64,000 bases of DNA from Methylorubrum populi (GCA_036946625.1 JAQIIU010000003.1:879961-943960), one strand, 5' to 3'; positions 10,278 through 19,533 are shown, counted from the first letter of the stretch. Translations and numbers: made by a program. The notes: a model not told the origin generated them from the sequence alone.

Positions 10278-10778
10278 TCAACGCCCGGCCACGCGCTCGA
10301 AATCCACGAATTCGAAGGCGAATTCGTCGCGCTCGCCCGGTCCGTGCGCCTCGCGGAAGGTCTCGCGGAAGGCGGCGCGGTCGAAGGTGGGAAAGTACGC
10401 ATCCCCATCCGGCGCCGCGTCGACCTCGGTGAGATGCAGCCGGTCGGTGTGGGGCAGGGCGAGGGCGTAGATCTCGGCGCCGCCCACGACCATCAACGCG
10501 TCCCCCCTTGCCGCCGCGCGTGCCTCCTCCCAGTCGTGGACGACCTCCACGTTCGGGATCGCGAGAGAGCGGTCCCGCGTCAGCACGAGGCTGCGCCGGC
10601 CGGGCAGGGGGCGGCCGATCGAGTCCCACGTCTTGCGGCCCATCAGGATCGGCTTGCCCATGGTCAGCGCCTTGAAGCGCTTCAGGTCGCTGGAGAGCCG
10701 CCACGCGAGGCCGTTGTCGCGGCCGATCACGCCGTTGCGGGCAATGGCGGCGATGAGGGCGATGCGGGGCTTCGACAT
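10278..10778 (-). CDS. folA: Dihydrofolate reductase
   Basis: 166-residue DHFR reducing dihydrofolate to tetrahydrofolate with NADPH. Signatures: IAAIARNGVIGRDNGLAW (Met20-loop region), SSDLKRFKALTMG with the catalytic acidic residue, ILMGRKTWDSIGRPLPGR and VVGGAEIYALALPHTDR. Its start overlaps the thyA stop by one base (TGATG), so the pair is co-translated: ThyA generates dihydrofolate while making dTMP and FolA regenerates tetrahydrofolate. Confidence 0.97.
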   Translation of the reverse strand: MSKPRIALIAAIARNGVIGRDNGLAWRLSSDLKRFKALTMGKPILMGRKTWDSIGRPLPGRRSLVLTRDRSLAIPNVEVVHDWEEARAAARGDALMVVGGAEIYALALPHTDRLHLTEVDAAPDGDAYFPTFDRAAFRETFREAHGPGERDEFAFEFVDFERVAGR

Positions 10779-11572
10779 CAGACGGCCACCGGTGCCTTGA
10801 TCGCGGGATGCGGCGCGTAGCCCTCGATGGCGATGTCCGCGAACCGGACACCGAACAGCGAGCGGACCTCCGGATTCAGCCGCAGCCGGGGCAGGGGCCT
10901 CGGCTCGCGGGTGAGTTGGAGACGCGCCTGCTCCAGGTGGTTCACGTAGAGATGGGCGTCGCCGAGCGTATGGACGAAATCACCCGGGGCGTAGCCTGTG
11001 ACCTGCGCCATCATGACGGTCAGCAGGGCGTAGCTGGCGATGTTGAAGGGCACGCCGAGGAACACGTCCGCCGAGCGCTGGTAGAGCTGGCAGGAGAGCC
11101 GTCCGTCGGCGACGTGGAACTGGAACAGGCAGTGGCAGGGCGCGAGTGCCATCCGGTCGAGATCGGCCGGGTTCCAGGCCGAGACGACGAGGCGGCGCGA
11201 GTCGGGATTGCGGGCGATCTCGTCGAGAACCCAGGCGATCTGGTCGACGGTGCCGCCGCCGGGCTTCTCCCACGAGCGCCACTGCTTGCCGTAGACCGGG
11301 CCGAGATCGCCCTCGGCATCGGCCCACTCGTCCCAGATCGTGACGCCGTTCTCCGTCAGATAGGCGATGTTGGTGTCGCCCTTGAGGAACCACAGCAGCT
11401 CGTGGATGATCGAGCGCAGGTGGAGCTGCTTGGTCGTCACCAGGGGGAAGCCGTCGGCCAGATCGAACCGCATCTGATGGCCGAAGACCGAGAGCGTGCC
11501 CGTCCCGGTGCGGTCCTCCTTGCGGACGCCCTCGGACAGGATGCGGTCGAGCAGATCGTGATAGGCGCGCAT
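10778..11572 (-). CDS. thyA: Thymidylate synthase
   Basis: 264-residue ThyA that methylates dUMP to dTMP with methylene-tetrahydrofolate. It has the catalytic [10 protein letters not shown] motif, the [19 protein letters not shown] dUMP-binding segment, [10 protein letters not shown] and [16 protein letters not shown]. Start [12 protein letters not shown] matches the family. First gene of the thyA-folA pair. Confidence 0.98.
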   Translation of the reverse strand: MRAYHDLLDRILSEGVRKEDRTGTGTLSVFGHQMRFDLADGFPLVTTKQLHLRSIIHELLWFLKGDTNIAYLTENGVTIWDEWADAEGDLGPVYGKQWRSWEKPGGGTVDQIAWVLDEIARNPDSRRLVVSAWNPADLDRMALAPCHCLFQFHVADGRLSCQLYQRSADVFLGVPFNIASYALLTVMMAQVTGYAPGDFVHTLGDAHLYVNHLEQARLQLTREPRPLPRLRLNPEVRSLFGVRFADIAIEGYAPHPAIKAPVAV

Positions 11573-11799
11573 GGCTCCTCAGATCTGGCGGGGCCCTCCG
11601 CCGATGTCGAGTCGCGACGAGGGCACCGTCCCGTGTTTCCCGCGGCCTTGGTTACGCGGGACCGACCGGCGCCCCACCCGGACGCGGGAGAAGGCGGACA
11701 TGCGCCGGCGGGCATGGGCGGCATATCGGCCACGCTCGCAACGCGGAGCGGGTCTGAGCGCGGATCGCTCTTCAAAACCGCCGTCGGCCTCTCTATATT

Positions 11800-12142
11800 C
11801 GCTTGGCCGGTCGCAAGGCCGGCTATGGCGATAAACGTTCTTCGCAATAAACCTATCGGACCCGGGGGCGGTACCCGGCGCCTCCACCCGAATCCAGGAC
11901 CGAGGGCCGCACGGCATGCGGGCTGGCTTCCGGCGGGGGCGAAATAGGATCGACGAGGGCGTAAAGGGTGAGCTTTCGCTCGGCATGGTTCCGCCGTTAT
12001 CGGGCCTTTGCAATAGTTGCCAACGACAACTTTGCTCCGGTGGCTGTCGCCGCGTAAGCGGTGCCAAAAACCGACCTGAAGTCCTAGCGGGTAGCACCGC
12101 ATAGGCGGGGTTCGGAGGTACCTGGCAACAGAAACCTCCACT
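11800..12142 (+). ncRNA. ssrA: tmRNA, circularly permuted two-piece form
   Basis: The acceptor piece comes first: a T-arm (about 11858-11878) followed by CGCCTCC-ACC (11879-11888), the 3' acceptor strand. After a roughly 45-base intervening loop, GGGGGCG (11935-11941) forms the 5' acceptor strand and pairs with CGCCTCC with one G-U. The coding piece follows, with the resume frame at 12019-12057: GCC AAC GAC AAC TTT GCT CCG GTG GCT GTC GCC GCG TAA, giving the tag ANDNFAPVAVAA. It ends near the ACCTCC of the last stem (12114-12139). The permuted order is the alphaproteobacterial form. The mature 5' end of the acceptor piece is estimated. It rescues stalled ribosomes together with SmpB. Confidence 0.93.
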
Positions 12143-12199
12143 CAATGTCCACGACCCGGCGCAGCCGCCTCCCGGCCGTGACCGGCTGAGCGAGCGCCG

Positions 12200-12850
12200 A
12201 TGGCCGAAGATCTGATCCGTTACGATCTCCTGGTTCAGGACGCCCTGCGCGGCGTCGTGCGCAAGGTGCTGACCGATGCCGCGCGCGACGGCCTCTCGGG
12301 CGAGCACCATTTCTACATCTCCTTCCGCACCGAGGCGCCGGGCGTTCGCATGTCGCAGCGCCTGCGCGAAAAGTACCCGCAGGACATGACGATCGTCCTG
12401 CAGCACCAGTTCTGGGATCTCGGCGTGACCGAGCACAGCTTCGAGGTCGGCCTGTCCTTCTCCGGCGTGCCCGAGCGCCTGCTGATCCCGTTCGACGCCC
12501 TGTCGGGCTTCTTCGACCCGTCCGTGCAGTTCGGCCTCAAGTTCGATCTGAACGAGGGCGCGGAAGCCGAGGAGGCGGAGGAGCCGCAACCGAGCGCGCC
12601 GGCCAAGGCCGGGCCGCGCGGGGCGGCGTCCGAACCGGCCGAGATCAAGCCGAAGGGCACCGGCCTCGCGACGATCCAGGCCGGACCGAAGATCGTCCCG
12701 GCGCTGCCGGCCGCCGGCAAGAAGGCGGATGCGAAGTCGGACAACAGGTCCGAGGACGCCGCCGAGCCCAAGCCCGAGGCCGACGAGAAGGTCGACCGCG
12801 ACGGCACCGCCGAGGTCGTGAGCCTCGACGCTTTCCGCAAGAAGAACTGA
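12200..12850 (+). CDS. sspB: ClpXP adaptor SspB, alphaproteobacterial type
   Basis: 216-residue SspB-alpha. SspB binds the ssrA tag and delivers tagged proteins to ClpXP. The folded tag-binding domain spans residues about 1-130 (YDLLVQDALRGVVRKVL, HFYISFRTEAPGV, MTIVLQHQFWDL). It is followed by a long disordered Ala/Glu/Lys-rich linker and a C-terminal EVVSLDAFRKKN tail, the expected ClpX-docking end. It starts about 60 bases after the tmRNA gene on the same strand, so tag-encoding RNA and tag receptor are genetic neighbours here. Confidence 0.93.
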   Translation: MAEDLIRYDLLVQDALRGVVRKVLTDAARDGLSGEHHFYISFRTEAPGVRMSQRLREKYPQDMTIVLQHQFWDLGVTEHSFEVGLSFSGVPERLLIPFDALSGFFDPSVQFGLKFDLNEGAEAEEAEEPQPSAPAKAGPRGAASEPAEIKPKGTGLATIQAGPKIVPALPAAGKKADAKSDNRSEDAAEPKPEADEKVDRDGTAEVVSLDAFRKKN

Positions 12851-12895
12851 CTTTTCAGTTCTCTCCTCCCTGTCGCGGGGAGGGGCCTGCCCGCG

Positions 12896-14299
12896 TCACC
12901 CCCGCCGCTGCGCCACCATGCGCAAGCCGTCCTTCGGTCGCAGCGTGACGCGGTGGAGCGGCGTGACCGGCGGGTGATCCTCGGGCAGGGTGAGCCGCAC
13001 CGCGCGGGCGACCCGGGCCAAGACAAGGGTCGCTTCCTGCACGGAGAAGCTCTGGCCGATGCAGACCCGCGGGCCCGCCCCGAACGGCAGGTAGGCGAAG
13101 CGCTCGATCGTCTCGCGCTCATGGCCGAAGAAGCGTTCGGGCACGAAGGCATCGGGCTCCTCCCACAGCTTGCGGTGCCGGTGCATCACCCAGGGCGCGA
13201 TGATGACGGTGGAGGCGCGCGGAATCTTCACGCGCCCGATCCGGTCCTCGCGGATCGCCTGGCGGCTGAGGAAGGGCACCGGCGGGAACAGCCGCATGGT
13301 CTCCTCCATCACCGCCTTGGTGAAGGGGAGCCGGTCGAGACTCAAGGCTCCGTCCGAGCCGGCGGCGGCATCGGCTTCCGCTTCGACGCGGGCCCGCGCG
13401 GCCTCGTCCTGCGACAGGCAGTAGAGCGCCCAGGTGAGGGCGTTCGCCGTGGTCTCGTGGCCGGCGGCGATGAAGGTGACGATGTTGGCCTTCACTTCCA
13501 GATCGGAGAGGCCGCGTCCGGTCTCGGGGTCGTGGGCTGCGAGCAGCAGGGTCATCAGGTCGTGGGGCGCCTCGCCGCGGGCGAGCGCCGCCTTGCGCTG
13601 CTCCAGCAGCGTGTCCACCACCTCCGCGAAGAAGCGCAGGGCCGGCCGTGCCCGCAGGCGCCCGAGCCGCGGCACGAAGGCGGGGAAGCCGAACACGTCG
13701 AGCGGGTCGATCGGGCCGATCGATTCGAGCAGCCGGGTGATGGCGCGGCCGAGCGCGTCGGGATCGCCGGGAAGGCCCTGCGTAAAGATCGTCCGTTCCA
13801 GCACGTCGAGGGTGGCGCGGGTCATCTCCAGGGCCACGTCGACCGTGGCGCCGTCGCGCCGGGCCAGCCGCCGGCCGAGGCGGGCGCCGGCCGCATCCAT
13901 CTGCGCGACGAAGCCGGCGACGTGGCGCGCGGAAAAGATCGGCGCCAGCGTGCGCCGCTGAAGCCGCCACTCGTCGCCCTCCGCCGTCAGCAGGCCGTTG
14001 CCCAGTCCCGGCGCCAGGACGCGCTTCTGAAGGTCGTCCTTGCGGTAGTTGGCCGCCCGTTCCACCAGCAGGTAGCGCACCAGCGCGGGATCGCTCACCA
14101 CGGTGACGCGCCCCATCGCCGTCTCGCCCGCGACGACGAAGTCTTCGAAGTGCGCATCCATCCAGGTCGCGATCGGATTCTCGCGCACCGCCTTGAGGAA
14201 GGCGAACAGCCCGAGCGGCCGGGTCAGCGGCGGCGGCACCTTGGGCCGGAACGGCGGCGTGTCCTTGGGAAAGGGCGCGAGGGGCAGCGTATCCGGCAT
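12896..14299 (-). CDS. Cytochrome P450
   Basis: 467-residue soluble P450 monooxygenase. It has the I-helix oxygen-binding motif AAGHETT, the K-helix ExxR (EETMR), the PERF segment and the heme-binding loop FGAGPRVCIG with Cys413 as the axial ligand. No membrane anchor is visible. The sequence resembles class I bacterial enzymes with fatty-acid-hydroxylase-like features (CYP4/CYP102-like motif spacing), but the substrate cannot be inferred; no ferredoxin or reductase gene is adjacent. Divergent from fumC and convergent with sspB. Confidence 0.9.
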   Translation of the reverse strand: MPDTLPLAPFPKDTPPFRPKVPPPLTRPLGLFAFLKAVRENPIATWMDAHFEDFVVAGETAMGRVTVVSDPALVRYLLVERAANYRKDDLQKRVLAPGLGNGLLTAEGDEWRLQRRTLAPIFSARHVAGFVAQMDAAGARLGRRLARRDGATVDVALEMTRATLDVLERTIFTQGLPGDPDALGRAITRLLESIGPIDPLDVFGFPAFVPRLGRLRARPALRFFAEVVDTLLEQRKAALARGEAPHDLMTLLLAAHDPETGRGLSDLEVKANIVTFIAAGHETTANALTWALYCLSQDEAARARVEAEADAAAGSDGALSLDRLPFTKAVMEETMRLFPPVPFLSRQAIREDRIGRVKIPRASTVIIAPWVMHRHRKLWEEPDAFVPERFFGHERETIERFAYLPFGAGPRVCIGQSFSVQEATLVLARVARAVRLTLPEDHPPVTPLHRVTLRPKDGLRMVAQRRG

Positions 14300-14439
14300 C
14301 GGCAGGCGAGCAACCTTGAGACGAGCGACCTTGGCGGTGACGGCGCGGACGATGCGTCACCCGCGTTTCCGGGGCGGCATCGCGCTTGGAAGCGTGCTTC
14401 GTTAAGTAGGGCCGCATCCGAGCCAACGAAGAGGCTGCG

Positions 14440-15858
14440 ATGTCGCCGCAAGAGACGCCCGCCGGGGAAACCCGCACCGAATCCGATACCTTCGGCCCGA
14501 TCGAGGTGCCGGCCCACCGCTACTGGGGCGCGCAGACGCAGCGCTCGATCCAGAACTTCAAGATCGGCACCGAGCGCCAGCCCGCGCCGCTCGTCCATGC
14601 GCTCGGCATCGTCAAGCAGGCCGCCGCCCTGGTGAACAAGGATCTCGGCGCCCTCGACCCCAGGATCGCCGACGCCATCGCCGCATCGGCCGCCGAGGTG
14701 GTGGCCGGCCGGCACGACGACGAGTTCCCGCTCGTGGTGTGGCAGACCGGCTCGGGCACGCAATCCAACATGAACGCCAACGAGGTCATCGCCAGCCTCG
14801 CCAACGAGCGGCTGGGCGGCAAGCGCGGCGGCAAGTCGCCGGTCCACCCGAACGACCACTGCAACCGCGGCCAATCCTCGAACGACACCTTCCCCACCGC
14901 GATGCACATCGCCGTCGCCCGCGAGGTGCAGGAGCGGCTCCTGCCGGCCCTGTCCCACCTGCACGGCGCCCTCGACGCCAAGGCGAAGGCGTTCGAAGCG
15001 ATCGTCAAGATCGGCCGCACCCACCTTCAGGACGCGACGCCGGTCTCCCTCGGCCAGGAGTTCTCCGGCTACGTGGCGCAGGTCGCGCTCGGCGGCGCCC
15101 GCATCGCCGCCGCGCTCCCCGGCGTCCTGGCGCTGGCCCAGGGCGGCACGGCGGTCGGCACGGGTCTCAACGCGCATCCGGAGTTCGCGGAAAAATTCGC
15201 GGCCAAGGTCGCGGAACTCACCGGGCTGCCCTTCACCTCGGCCGAGAACAAGTTCGAGGCGCTCGCCACCCACGACGCCCTGGTGTTCCTCCAGGGCGCG
15301 CTGACCGCCCTGGCCTCGGGCCTGTTCAAGATCGCCAACGACATCCGCCTGCTGGGATCGGGCCCGCGCTCGGGCCTCGGCGAGCTGTCGCTGCCGGAGA
15401 ACGAGCCCGGCTCCTCGATCATGCCGGGCAAGGTCAACCCGACCCAGTGCGAGGCGCTGACCATGGTCTGCGCCCAGGTCGTCGGCAACGGCACCACGGT
15501 GAGCTTCGCCGGCAGCCAGGGACATTTCGAGCTCAACGTGTTCAAGCCGGTGATCGCCAACGCGGTGCTGCAATCGGTGCGGCTCCTGGCCGACGCCTCG
15601 GTCAGCTTCACCGACAATTGCGTGGTCGGCATCGAGGCCAACACCGACCGGATCGCCGACCTGATGAGCCGTTCGCTGATGCTGGTGACGGCGCTCGCGC
15701 CGACGATCGGCTACGACAAGGCCGCCGAGATCGCCAAGACCGCGCACAAGAACGGCACCACCCTCAAGGAGGAGGCGCTGCGGCTCGGCTACGTCACGGA
15801 CGCGGAGTTCGAGCGCGTGGTGCGGCCCGAAACCATGCTGGCGCCGAGCGCGGAATAG
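14440..15858 (+). CDS. fumC: Class II fumarate hydratase
   Basis: 472-residue iron-independent fumarase of the TCA cycle, interconverting fumarate and malate; it acts as a cytosolic homotetramer. Signatures: [46 protein letters not shown] and the lyase signature [14 protein letters not shown] short polar N-terminal extension (residues 1-15) precedes the conserved start. Monocistronic in appearance; a dispersed repeat follows the stop. Confidence 0.97.
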   Translation: MSPQETPAGETRTESDTFGPIEVPAHRYWGAQTQRSIQNFKIGTERQPAPLVHALGIVKQAAALVNKDLGALDPRIADAIAASAAEVVAGRHDDEFPLVVWQTGSGTQSNMNANEVIASLANERLGGKRGGKSPVHPNDHCNRGQSSNDTFPTAMHIAVAREVQERLLPALSHLHGALDAKAKAFEAIVKIGRTHLQDATPVSLGQEFSGYVAQVALGGARIAAALPGVLALAQGGTAVGTGLNAHPEFAEKFAAKVAELTGLPFTSAENKFEALATHDALVFLQGALTALASGLFKIANDIRLLGSGPRSGLGELSLPENEPGSSIMPGKVNPTQCEALTMVCAQVVGNGTTVSFAGSQGHFELNVFKPVIANAVLQSVRLLADASVSFTDNCVVGIEANTDRIADLMSRSLMLVTALAPTIGYDKAAEIAKTAHKNGTTLKEEALRLGYVTDAEFERVVRPETMLAPSAE

Positions 15859-15872
15859 GCGCGAGAGCCTCG

Positions 15873-15966
15873 TCCCGGATATCGGATCCGGGAGGATGCT
15901 CCCGGTTTCCGATTTTGCATCGTCTTTTCGGACAAGCCGGTAGCCACCTTTCGGGACGATGCTCTA
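15873..15966 (+). repeat. Dispersed repeat with GACGATGCTCTA end, copy 2
   Basis: Shares CATCGTCTTTT, AAGCCGG and GCCACCTTTCGGGACGATGC with the copy at 9981-10071. Its outer palindrome is different (CCCGGATATCGGATCCGGG). It fills the fumC-DUF4169 gap. Confidence 0.7.
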
Positions 15967-16020
15967 GGTTCGATGCCCGGCGCGGATCTCCCGCGCCGGG
16001 TCGACCGGAGGGCTGTCGCG

Positions 16021-16209
16021 GTGGCCGAGATCATCAACCTGCGCCAGGTGCGCAAGGACCGTGAGAAAGCGGCGAAACAGGTGAAGGCCGCGGAGAACCG
16101 CATCCTGTTCGGTCGGCCGAAGAAGGCGAGGACGCTGGCCGAGACGCGCAAGGCACGCGAGCAATCCCGGCACGAGGGGCATCGCCTGAACGATCCCGAC
16201 AAGGAATGA
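16021..16209 (+). CDS. DUF4169-family small basic protein
   Basis: 62-residue, highly charged protein (AEIINLRQVRKDREKAAKQV and a Lys/Arg/Glu-rich tail) of a family common in Rhizobiales with no known function. The GTG at 16021 is chosen over the ATG at 15973 because GGAGG (16007-16011) lies 9 bases before it and family members begin with MAEIINLRQ. It overlaps the next gene by 4 bases, so the pair is co-translated. Confidence 0.75.
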   Translation: MAEIINLRQVRKDREKAAKQVKAAENRILFGRPKKARTLAETRKAREQSRHEGHRLNDPDKE

Positions 16210-16553
16210 CGGCAGAGACCCCTCAGGGTGTCGCCAAGCGTTCGGTGATGATCGCCGGCCACCGCACCAGCGTCTCGCTGGAGGCGGAGTTCTGGGCCGC
16301 GCTTCAGGAGATCGCACGGAGGCAGGGGCAATCGGTCCAGGCGCTGATCGGGGCGATCGATGCGGCGCGCGGCGGGAGCAACCTCTCTTCGGCGATCCGG
16401 GTGTTCGTGCTCCGCTCGGTTCAGGCGTGCTCCGGCCCCGCTCCCGTCACCGCGTGCGACGGCGAAGCCGTCCGGCAGCGCGACGCCTCGGAGCAGGGCA
16501 GCGGAGGCGAACCAGCCGCGTCGCCGGCCGGCCCTCGCAATCATCGACCATGA
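16206..16553 (+). CDS. Ribbon-helix-helix domain protein
   Basis: 115-residue protein. Residues about 10-75 (KRSVMIAGHRTSVSLEAEFW, LQEIARRQGQSVQALI, LSSAIRVFVL) match the RHH_4-type ribbon-helix-helix family often found next to DUF4169 genes. RHH folds bind DNA through an N-terminal beta strand, so a regulatory role is plausible but unproven. The C-terminal 40 residues are Ala/Gly/Pro-rich and probably disordered. ATGA overlap with the upstream gene. Confidence 0.7.
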   Translation: MTAETPQGVAKRSVMIAGHRTSVSLEAEFWAALQEIARRQGQSVQALIGAIDAARGGSNLSSAIRVFVLRSVQACSGPAPVTACDGEAVRQRDASEQGSGGEPAASPAGPRNHRP

Positions 16554-16641
16554 TCGGAACGACGGGTCACCTGTTCGTCGTCACCGGCGGCCCCGGCTCG
16601 GGCAAGATCACCCTCGTCGAGGCGCTGGCGGCCGAGCGCTA
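16550..16641 (+). pseudogene. Remnant of a P-loop ATPase
   Basis: From an ATG at 16550 the frame reads MIGTTGHLFVVTGGPGSGKI then TLVEALAAERYSAP. VVTGGPGSGK is a Walker A motif preceded by a beta strand, as at the start of AAA_28-type ATP-binding proteins whose usual motif is GGPGSGKTTL. Here Thr is Ile at the first position after Lys, and the frame soon runs antisense through mmcB with no Walker B. It looks like the severed first 25-30 codons of a gene whose remainder is gone. Confidence 0.55.
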
Positions 16642-17124
16642 CAGCGCTCCCTCGCGGATCGCGCCGGGATCGGCCAGCGCGTGCAGCAGGCCGGCGGCGG
16701 AATGGGCGAAGCGTAGGGTCACCGCCTTGCGGCGCGGCCCGCTCAACGGGTGATCGGCCGGCTCGCGCAGGATCGCCGCGCCGAAGGAATCGGCGACGAT
16801 CAGCCCGCACGCCTCCGGGATCAGCGTCTCCGGCACCGTCTCGGGGATCGCGAAGAAGAAGCGATCGCAATAGTCGCGGTAGTCCGGCCATTTCCGGTCG
16901 GCGCGGAAGTCGGCGATGCTCGACTTGATCTCGACGATGGTGAGCCGCCCCGCCCCGCACAGGGCGATGAGGTCGGCGCGGCGCCCGTTGGCGAGGGAGA
17001 ATTCCGGCAGGCTGACGCAGCCCAGCTCGGCGAACAGCCGCCGCACCCCACGCTGGATGTTCAGCGCGGTGGGCGACTGGCGGCGGTCGGGCGGCAGGAC
17101 GACGTTGGCGAGGGCGGTGGACAT
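16639..17124 (-). CDS. mmcB: MmcB family DNA repair protein
   Basis: 161 residues from ATG 17124 (the upstream ATG at 17169 gives an unlikely extension). The core TALNIQRGVRRLFAELG, NGRRADLIALCG and TIVEIKSSIADFRADRKWPD contains the E-x-K of a PD-(D/E)XK-like nuclease fold, the hallmark of MmcB (DUF1052). In Caulobacter mmcB is LexA-controlled and linked to DNA damage tolerance; that role is by homology. Last of a probable dedA-btuF-mmcB run on the minus strand, 69 bases after the BtuF-like gene. Confidence 0.85.
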   Translation of the reverse strand: MSTALANVVLPPDRRQSPTALNIQRGVRRLFAELGCVSLPEFSLANGRRADLIALCGAGRLTIVEIKSSIADFRADRKWPDYRDYCDRFFFAIPETVPETLIPEACGLIVADSFGAAILREPADHPLSGPRRKAVTLRFAHSAAGLLHALADPGAIREGAL

Positions 17125-17193
17125 GGCGGGGCGATGGCGTGCGGATGCGGCCGAATCGAGTCCGCGCATCCTGCCAGGGGGACGGCGCCGGAG

Positions 17194-17988
17194 TCACCGG
17201 CCGCCTTGCCGCACGGCCAGCGCGGCGCGAATCGCCTCGAACCCATCGGTGAGCGCCGCCGGTCCGGGCTGGAGGATCAGCGGCGACTTGATCTCGTGGA
17301 TGCGGCCCTGCGCCACCGCGGGAATGGCATCCCAGCCCGGCCGGGCGCGGATACGATCGACAGCGACGCGCTTGCCGCACCAGGAAGCGAGGATCACGTC
17401 GGGCGCCGCCGCGATCACCTGGTCCGAGGTGACGATCCGGTCCCTGGCCGCCGGCTCGCGGCTCAGCGTCGCAAACACGTCCTGGCCGCCCGCGTGGGCG
17501 ATCAGGTCCGAGACCCAGCCGATCCCGGAGATCGTCGGCTCGTCCCATTCCTCGAAATAGACCTTCAGGCGCGGCTGGCCCGCTGTCTCAACCGCGGCCC
17601 GCGCGAGGCGCTCTTCGTAACCCCGGGCCAGCGCCTCGGCCCTCTCGGGAGCGCCGACCAGGGCGCCGAGCGTGCGGATCATCGCGAGGCAGCCGGCCAG
17701 GTCGCGCTGGTTGAACAGGTGGACCGCCACGCCCGCCCGGGCGAGACGGGCGACGATCTCCGCCTGAAGATCGGAGAAGGCGAGGACGAGGTCCGGTTCG
17801 AGGGCGAGGATCTTTGGAAGATCCGCGCTGGTGAAGGCCGAGACCCGCGGCTTCTCCCGGCGCACCTGCGGCGGGCGCACGGCATAGCCCGACACGCCGA
17901 CGATGCGATGATCCTCGCCCAGGAGGTAGAGCGTCTCGACGGTCTCCTCCGTCAGGCAGACGAGGCGTTCGGGCGGGAAGCGGCGCAT
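17194..17988 (-). CDS. BtuF-like cobalamin/metal-chelate binding protein
   Basis: 264-residue Peri_BP_2 (class III periplasmic-binding) protein. Visible: RLVCLTEETVETLYLLGEDHRIVGVSGYA at the N-terminus, VSAFTSADLPKILALEPDLVLAFSD, TISGIGWVSDLIAHAGG, and APDVILASWCGK. These are typical of vitamin B12 or siderophore binders. No signal peptide is visible, which is frequent in a stand-alone cobalamin-binding subfamily of uncertain location. No ABC permease or ATPase is adjacent, and I see no cobalamin riboswitch in front. Confidence 0.75.
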   Translation of the reverse strand: MRRFPPERLVCLTEETVETLYLLGEDHRIVGVSGYAVRPPQVRREKPRVSAFTSADLPKILALEPDLVLAFSDLQAEIVARLARAGVAVHLFNQRDLAGCLAMIRTLGALVGAPERAEALARGYEERLARAAVETAGQPRLKVYFEEWDEPTISGIGWVSDLIAHAGGQDVFATLSREPAARDRIVTSDQVIAAAPDVILASWCGKRVAVDRIRARPGWDAIPAVAQGRIHEIKSPLILQPGPAALTDGFEAIRAALAVRQGGR

Positions 17989-17995
17989 CGCAAAC

Positions 17996-18517
17996 TCAGC
18001 CCCTGAACCACGTCAGCAGGCCGGCGCCCGGAGCGAGCAGCACGAAGGCCCAGGCGAAGGCGGACGTCCAATTGGCGATCTGGAACGGAATCCGGTTCAC
18101 GCCGAAGCTGCCGGCGACCAGCGGCACCACCGCCCGCGCCGGGCCGATGAAGCGTCCGATGAAGATCGCCCCGGCGCCCCAGCGCCGCAGAAAGTCCTCG
18201 GCCTTGAGCGTCGTCTCCGGATGGCGGCTCATGGGCCAGAGGCGCTTCACCCCGTCCTTGAAATAGTGGCCGACCTCGTAGGAGACCCAGTCACCCAGCC
18301 CCGCGCCGATCGCCGCGCCGATCACCAGCGGCCAGAACGGAAGGTCGCTGCCGCCGATCAGCGCGCCGATGCCGAGCAGGATCGCGGTGGCGGGCACGAG
18401 AAGCGAGAGCACGGCGAGCGACTCGCAGAAGGCGAGCACCCCCGTCACCAGCGGTGCCCAGGCCTTGTACGTCTCCACGAAGGTGAGGATGGACTGGCGG
18501 ACGGCGTCGAAATCCAT
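17996..18517 (-). CDS. DedA/SNARE-associated family membrane protein
   Basis: 173-residue inner-membrane protein with about four to five hydrophobic segments. The DedA core is present: GDWVSYEVGHYFKD and the FIGRFIGPARAVVPLVAGSFG motif with the conserved Phe-x-Arg...Pro-x-Arg. DedA proteins act in lipid (undecaprenyl or phospholipid) transport and envelope homeostasis. It lies 7 bases upstream of the BtuF-like gene, so the two are probably one transcript. Confidence 0.88.
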   Translation of the reverse strand: MDFDAVRQSILTFVETYKAWAPLVTGVLAFCESLAVLSLLVPATAILLGIGALIGGSDLPFWPLVIGAAIGAGLGDWVSYEVGHYFKDGVKRLWPMSRHPETTLKAEDFLRRWGAGAIFIGRFIGPARAVVPLVAGSFGVNRIPFQIANWTSAFAWAFVLLAPGAGLLTWFRG

Positions 18518-18632
18518 GCTCGCTCCGGGCGATGGGCCTGTCTGGCCGAGCCGTAACGCTTCGCCGCACGGATCGGATGCGCGCGGGCATCGGCCGCGCT
18601 ATCACGGCGGGAGGAGCGGATACCGGAGCATC

Positions 18633-19484
18633 ATGAAGGTTCTGTCGATCCAGTCGCACGTCGCCTACGGCCATGTGGGCAATTCGTCCGCCGTCTTTCC
18701 GATGCAGCGGCTCGGCGTCGAGGTCTGGCCGGTGCACACGGTGCAGTTCTCCAACCATACCGGCTACGGCGATTGGCGCGGCCGCGTGTTCGACGGCCCG
18801 GTGGTGGAGGAGGTGGTGCAGGGCGTGGCCGAGCGCGGCGCGCTGAAGGCGTGCGACGCGGTGCTCTCGGGCTATATGGGCTCGGCCGACATCGGCACCG
18901 CGATCCTGCGGGCGGTGGCCGCGGTGCGGGCGGCCAACCGGGAGGCGCTGTATTGCTGCGATCCGGTCATCGGCGACACCTGTTCCGGCGTCTACGTGCG
19001 CCCCGGCATCGCCGACTTCATGCGGGCGCAGGCGGTGCCGGCGGCCGACATCCTCACGCCCAACCAGTTCGAGCTCGACCTGATCTCGGGCCGGCCGAGC
19101 GACACGCAGGAGGCCGCGAAGGCCGCGGCGGCCTCGGTCCAGGCGCTCGGCCCCCGCGTCCTCCTCGTCACCTCGCTGACCACGGCCGAGACGCCGCCGG
19201 ACGCCATCGACATGATGGCGGCGGAGGATGGCTCGTTCTGGCGGGTGCGCACGCCGCGGCTCGACCTGAAGGCGGTGTCGGGGGCGGGCGATGCGGTCGC
19301 CGCGCTCTATCTCGTGCACTACCTGCGCACCCGGTCGGCGGCCCTGGCGCTCGGCATGGCGGCGGCCTCGATCCACGGCCTCCTGCGCCGAACCGCGGAA
19401 GCCGGCGCGGAGGAGCTTCTCACCGTCGCGGCGCAGGAGGAGTTCGTCGCGCCGAGCGCGGCCTTCCCCGTGGAGAGCGTCTGA
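18633..19484 (+). CDS. pdxY: Pyridoxal kinase
   Basis: 283-residue PfkB/ribokinase-fold pyridoxal kinase for the B6 salvage pathway. N-terminal VLSIQSHVAYGHVGNSSAVF with FPMQRLG, then SNHTGYGDWRG, CDPVIGD and the ATP-site Asp in SGAGDAVAAL are diagnostic. ATG 18633 is chosen because the conserved start MKVLSIQSHV begins there; the frame is open far upstream only by GC bias. A phzF-like gene follows at 49 bases. Confidence 0.93.
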   Translation: MKVLSIQSHVAYGHVGNSSAVFPMQRLGVEVWPVHTVQFSNHTGYGDWRGRVFDGPVVEEVVQGVAERGALKACDAVLSGYMGSADIGTAILRAVAAVRAANREALYCCDPVIGDTCSGVYVRPGIADFMRAQAVPAADILTPNQFELDLISGRPSDTQEAAKAAAASVQALGPRVLLVTSLTTAETPPDAIDMMAAEDGSFWRVRTPRLDLKAVSGAGDAVAALYLVHYLRTRSAALALGMAAASIHGLLRRTAEAGAEELLTVAAQEEFVAPSAAFPVESV

Positions 19485-19533
19485 CCCCGTACAAGGAACC
19501 CCCCGAGGAAGCCCGGAACCCCAAGGAAGCTCG

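Noticed and set aside
12863..12885. Terminator between sspB and the P450 gene
   Set aside because: A small CCTCCC/GGGAGG hairpin exists but has no T-run on either side; too weak to call.
17989..18000. Cobalamin riboswitch controlling the BtuF-like gene
   Set aside because: The gene starts 7 bases after the DedA gene, leaving no room, and no B12-box-like sequence was seen upstream of DedA.
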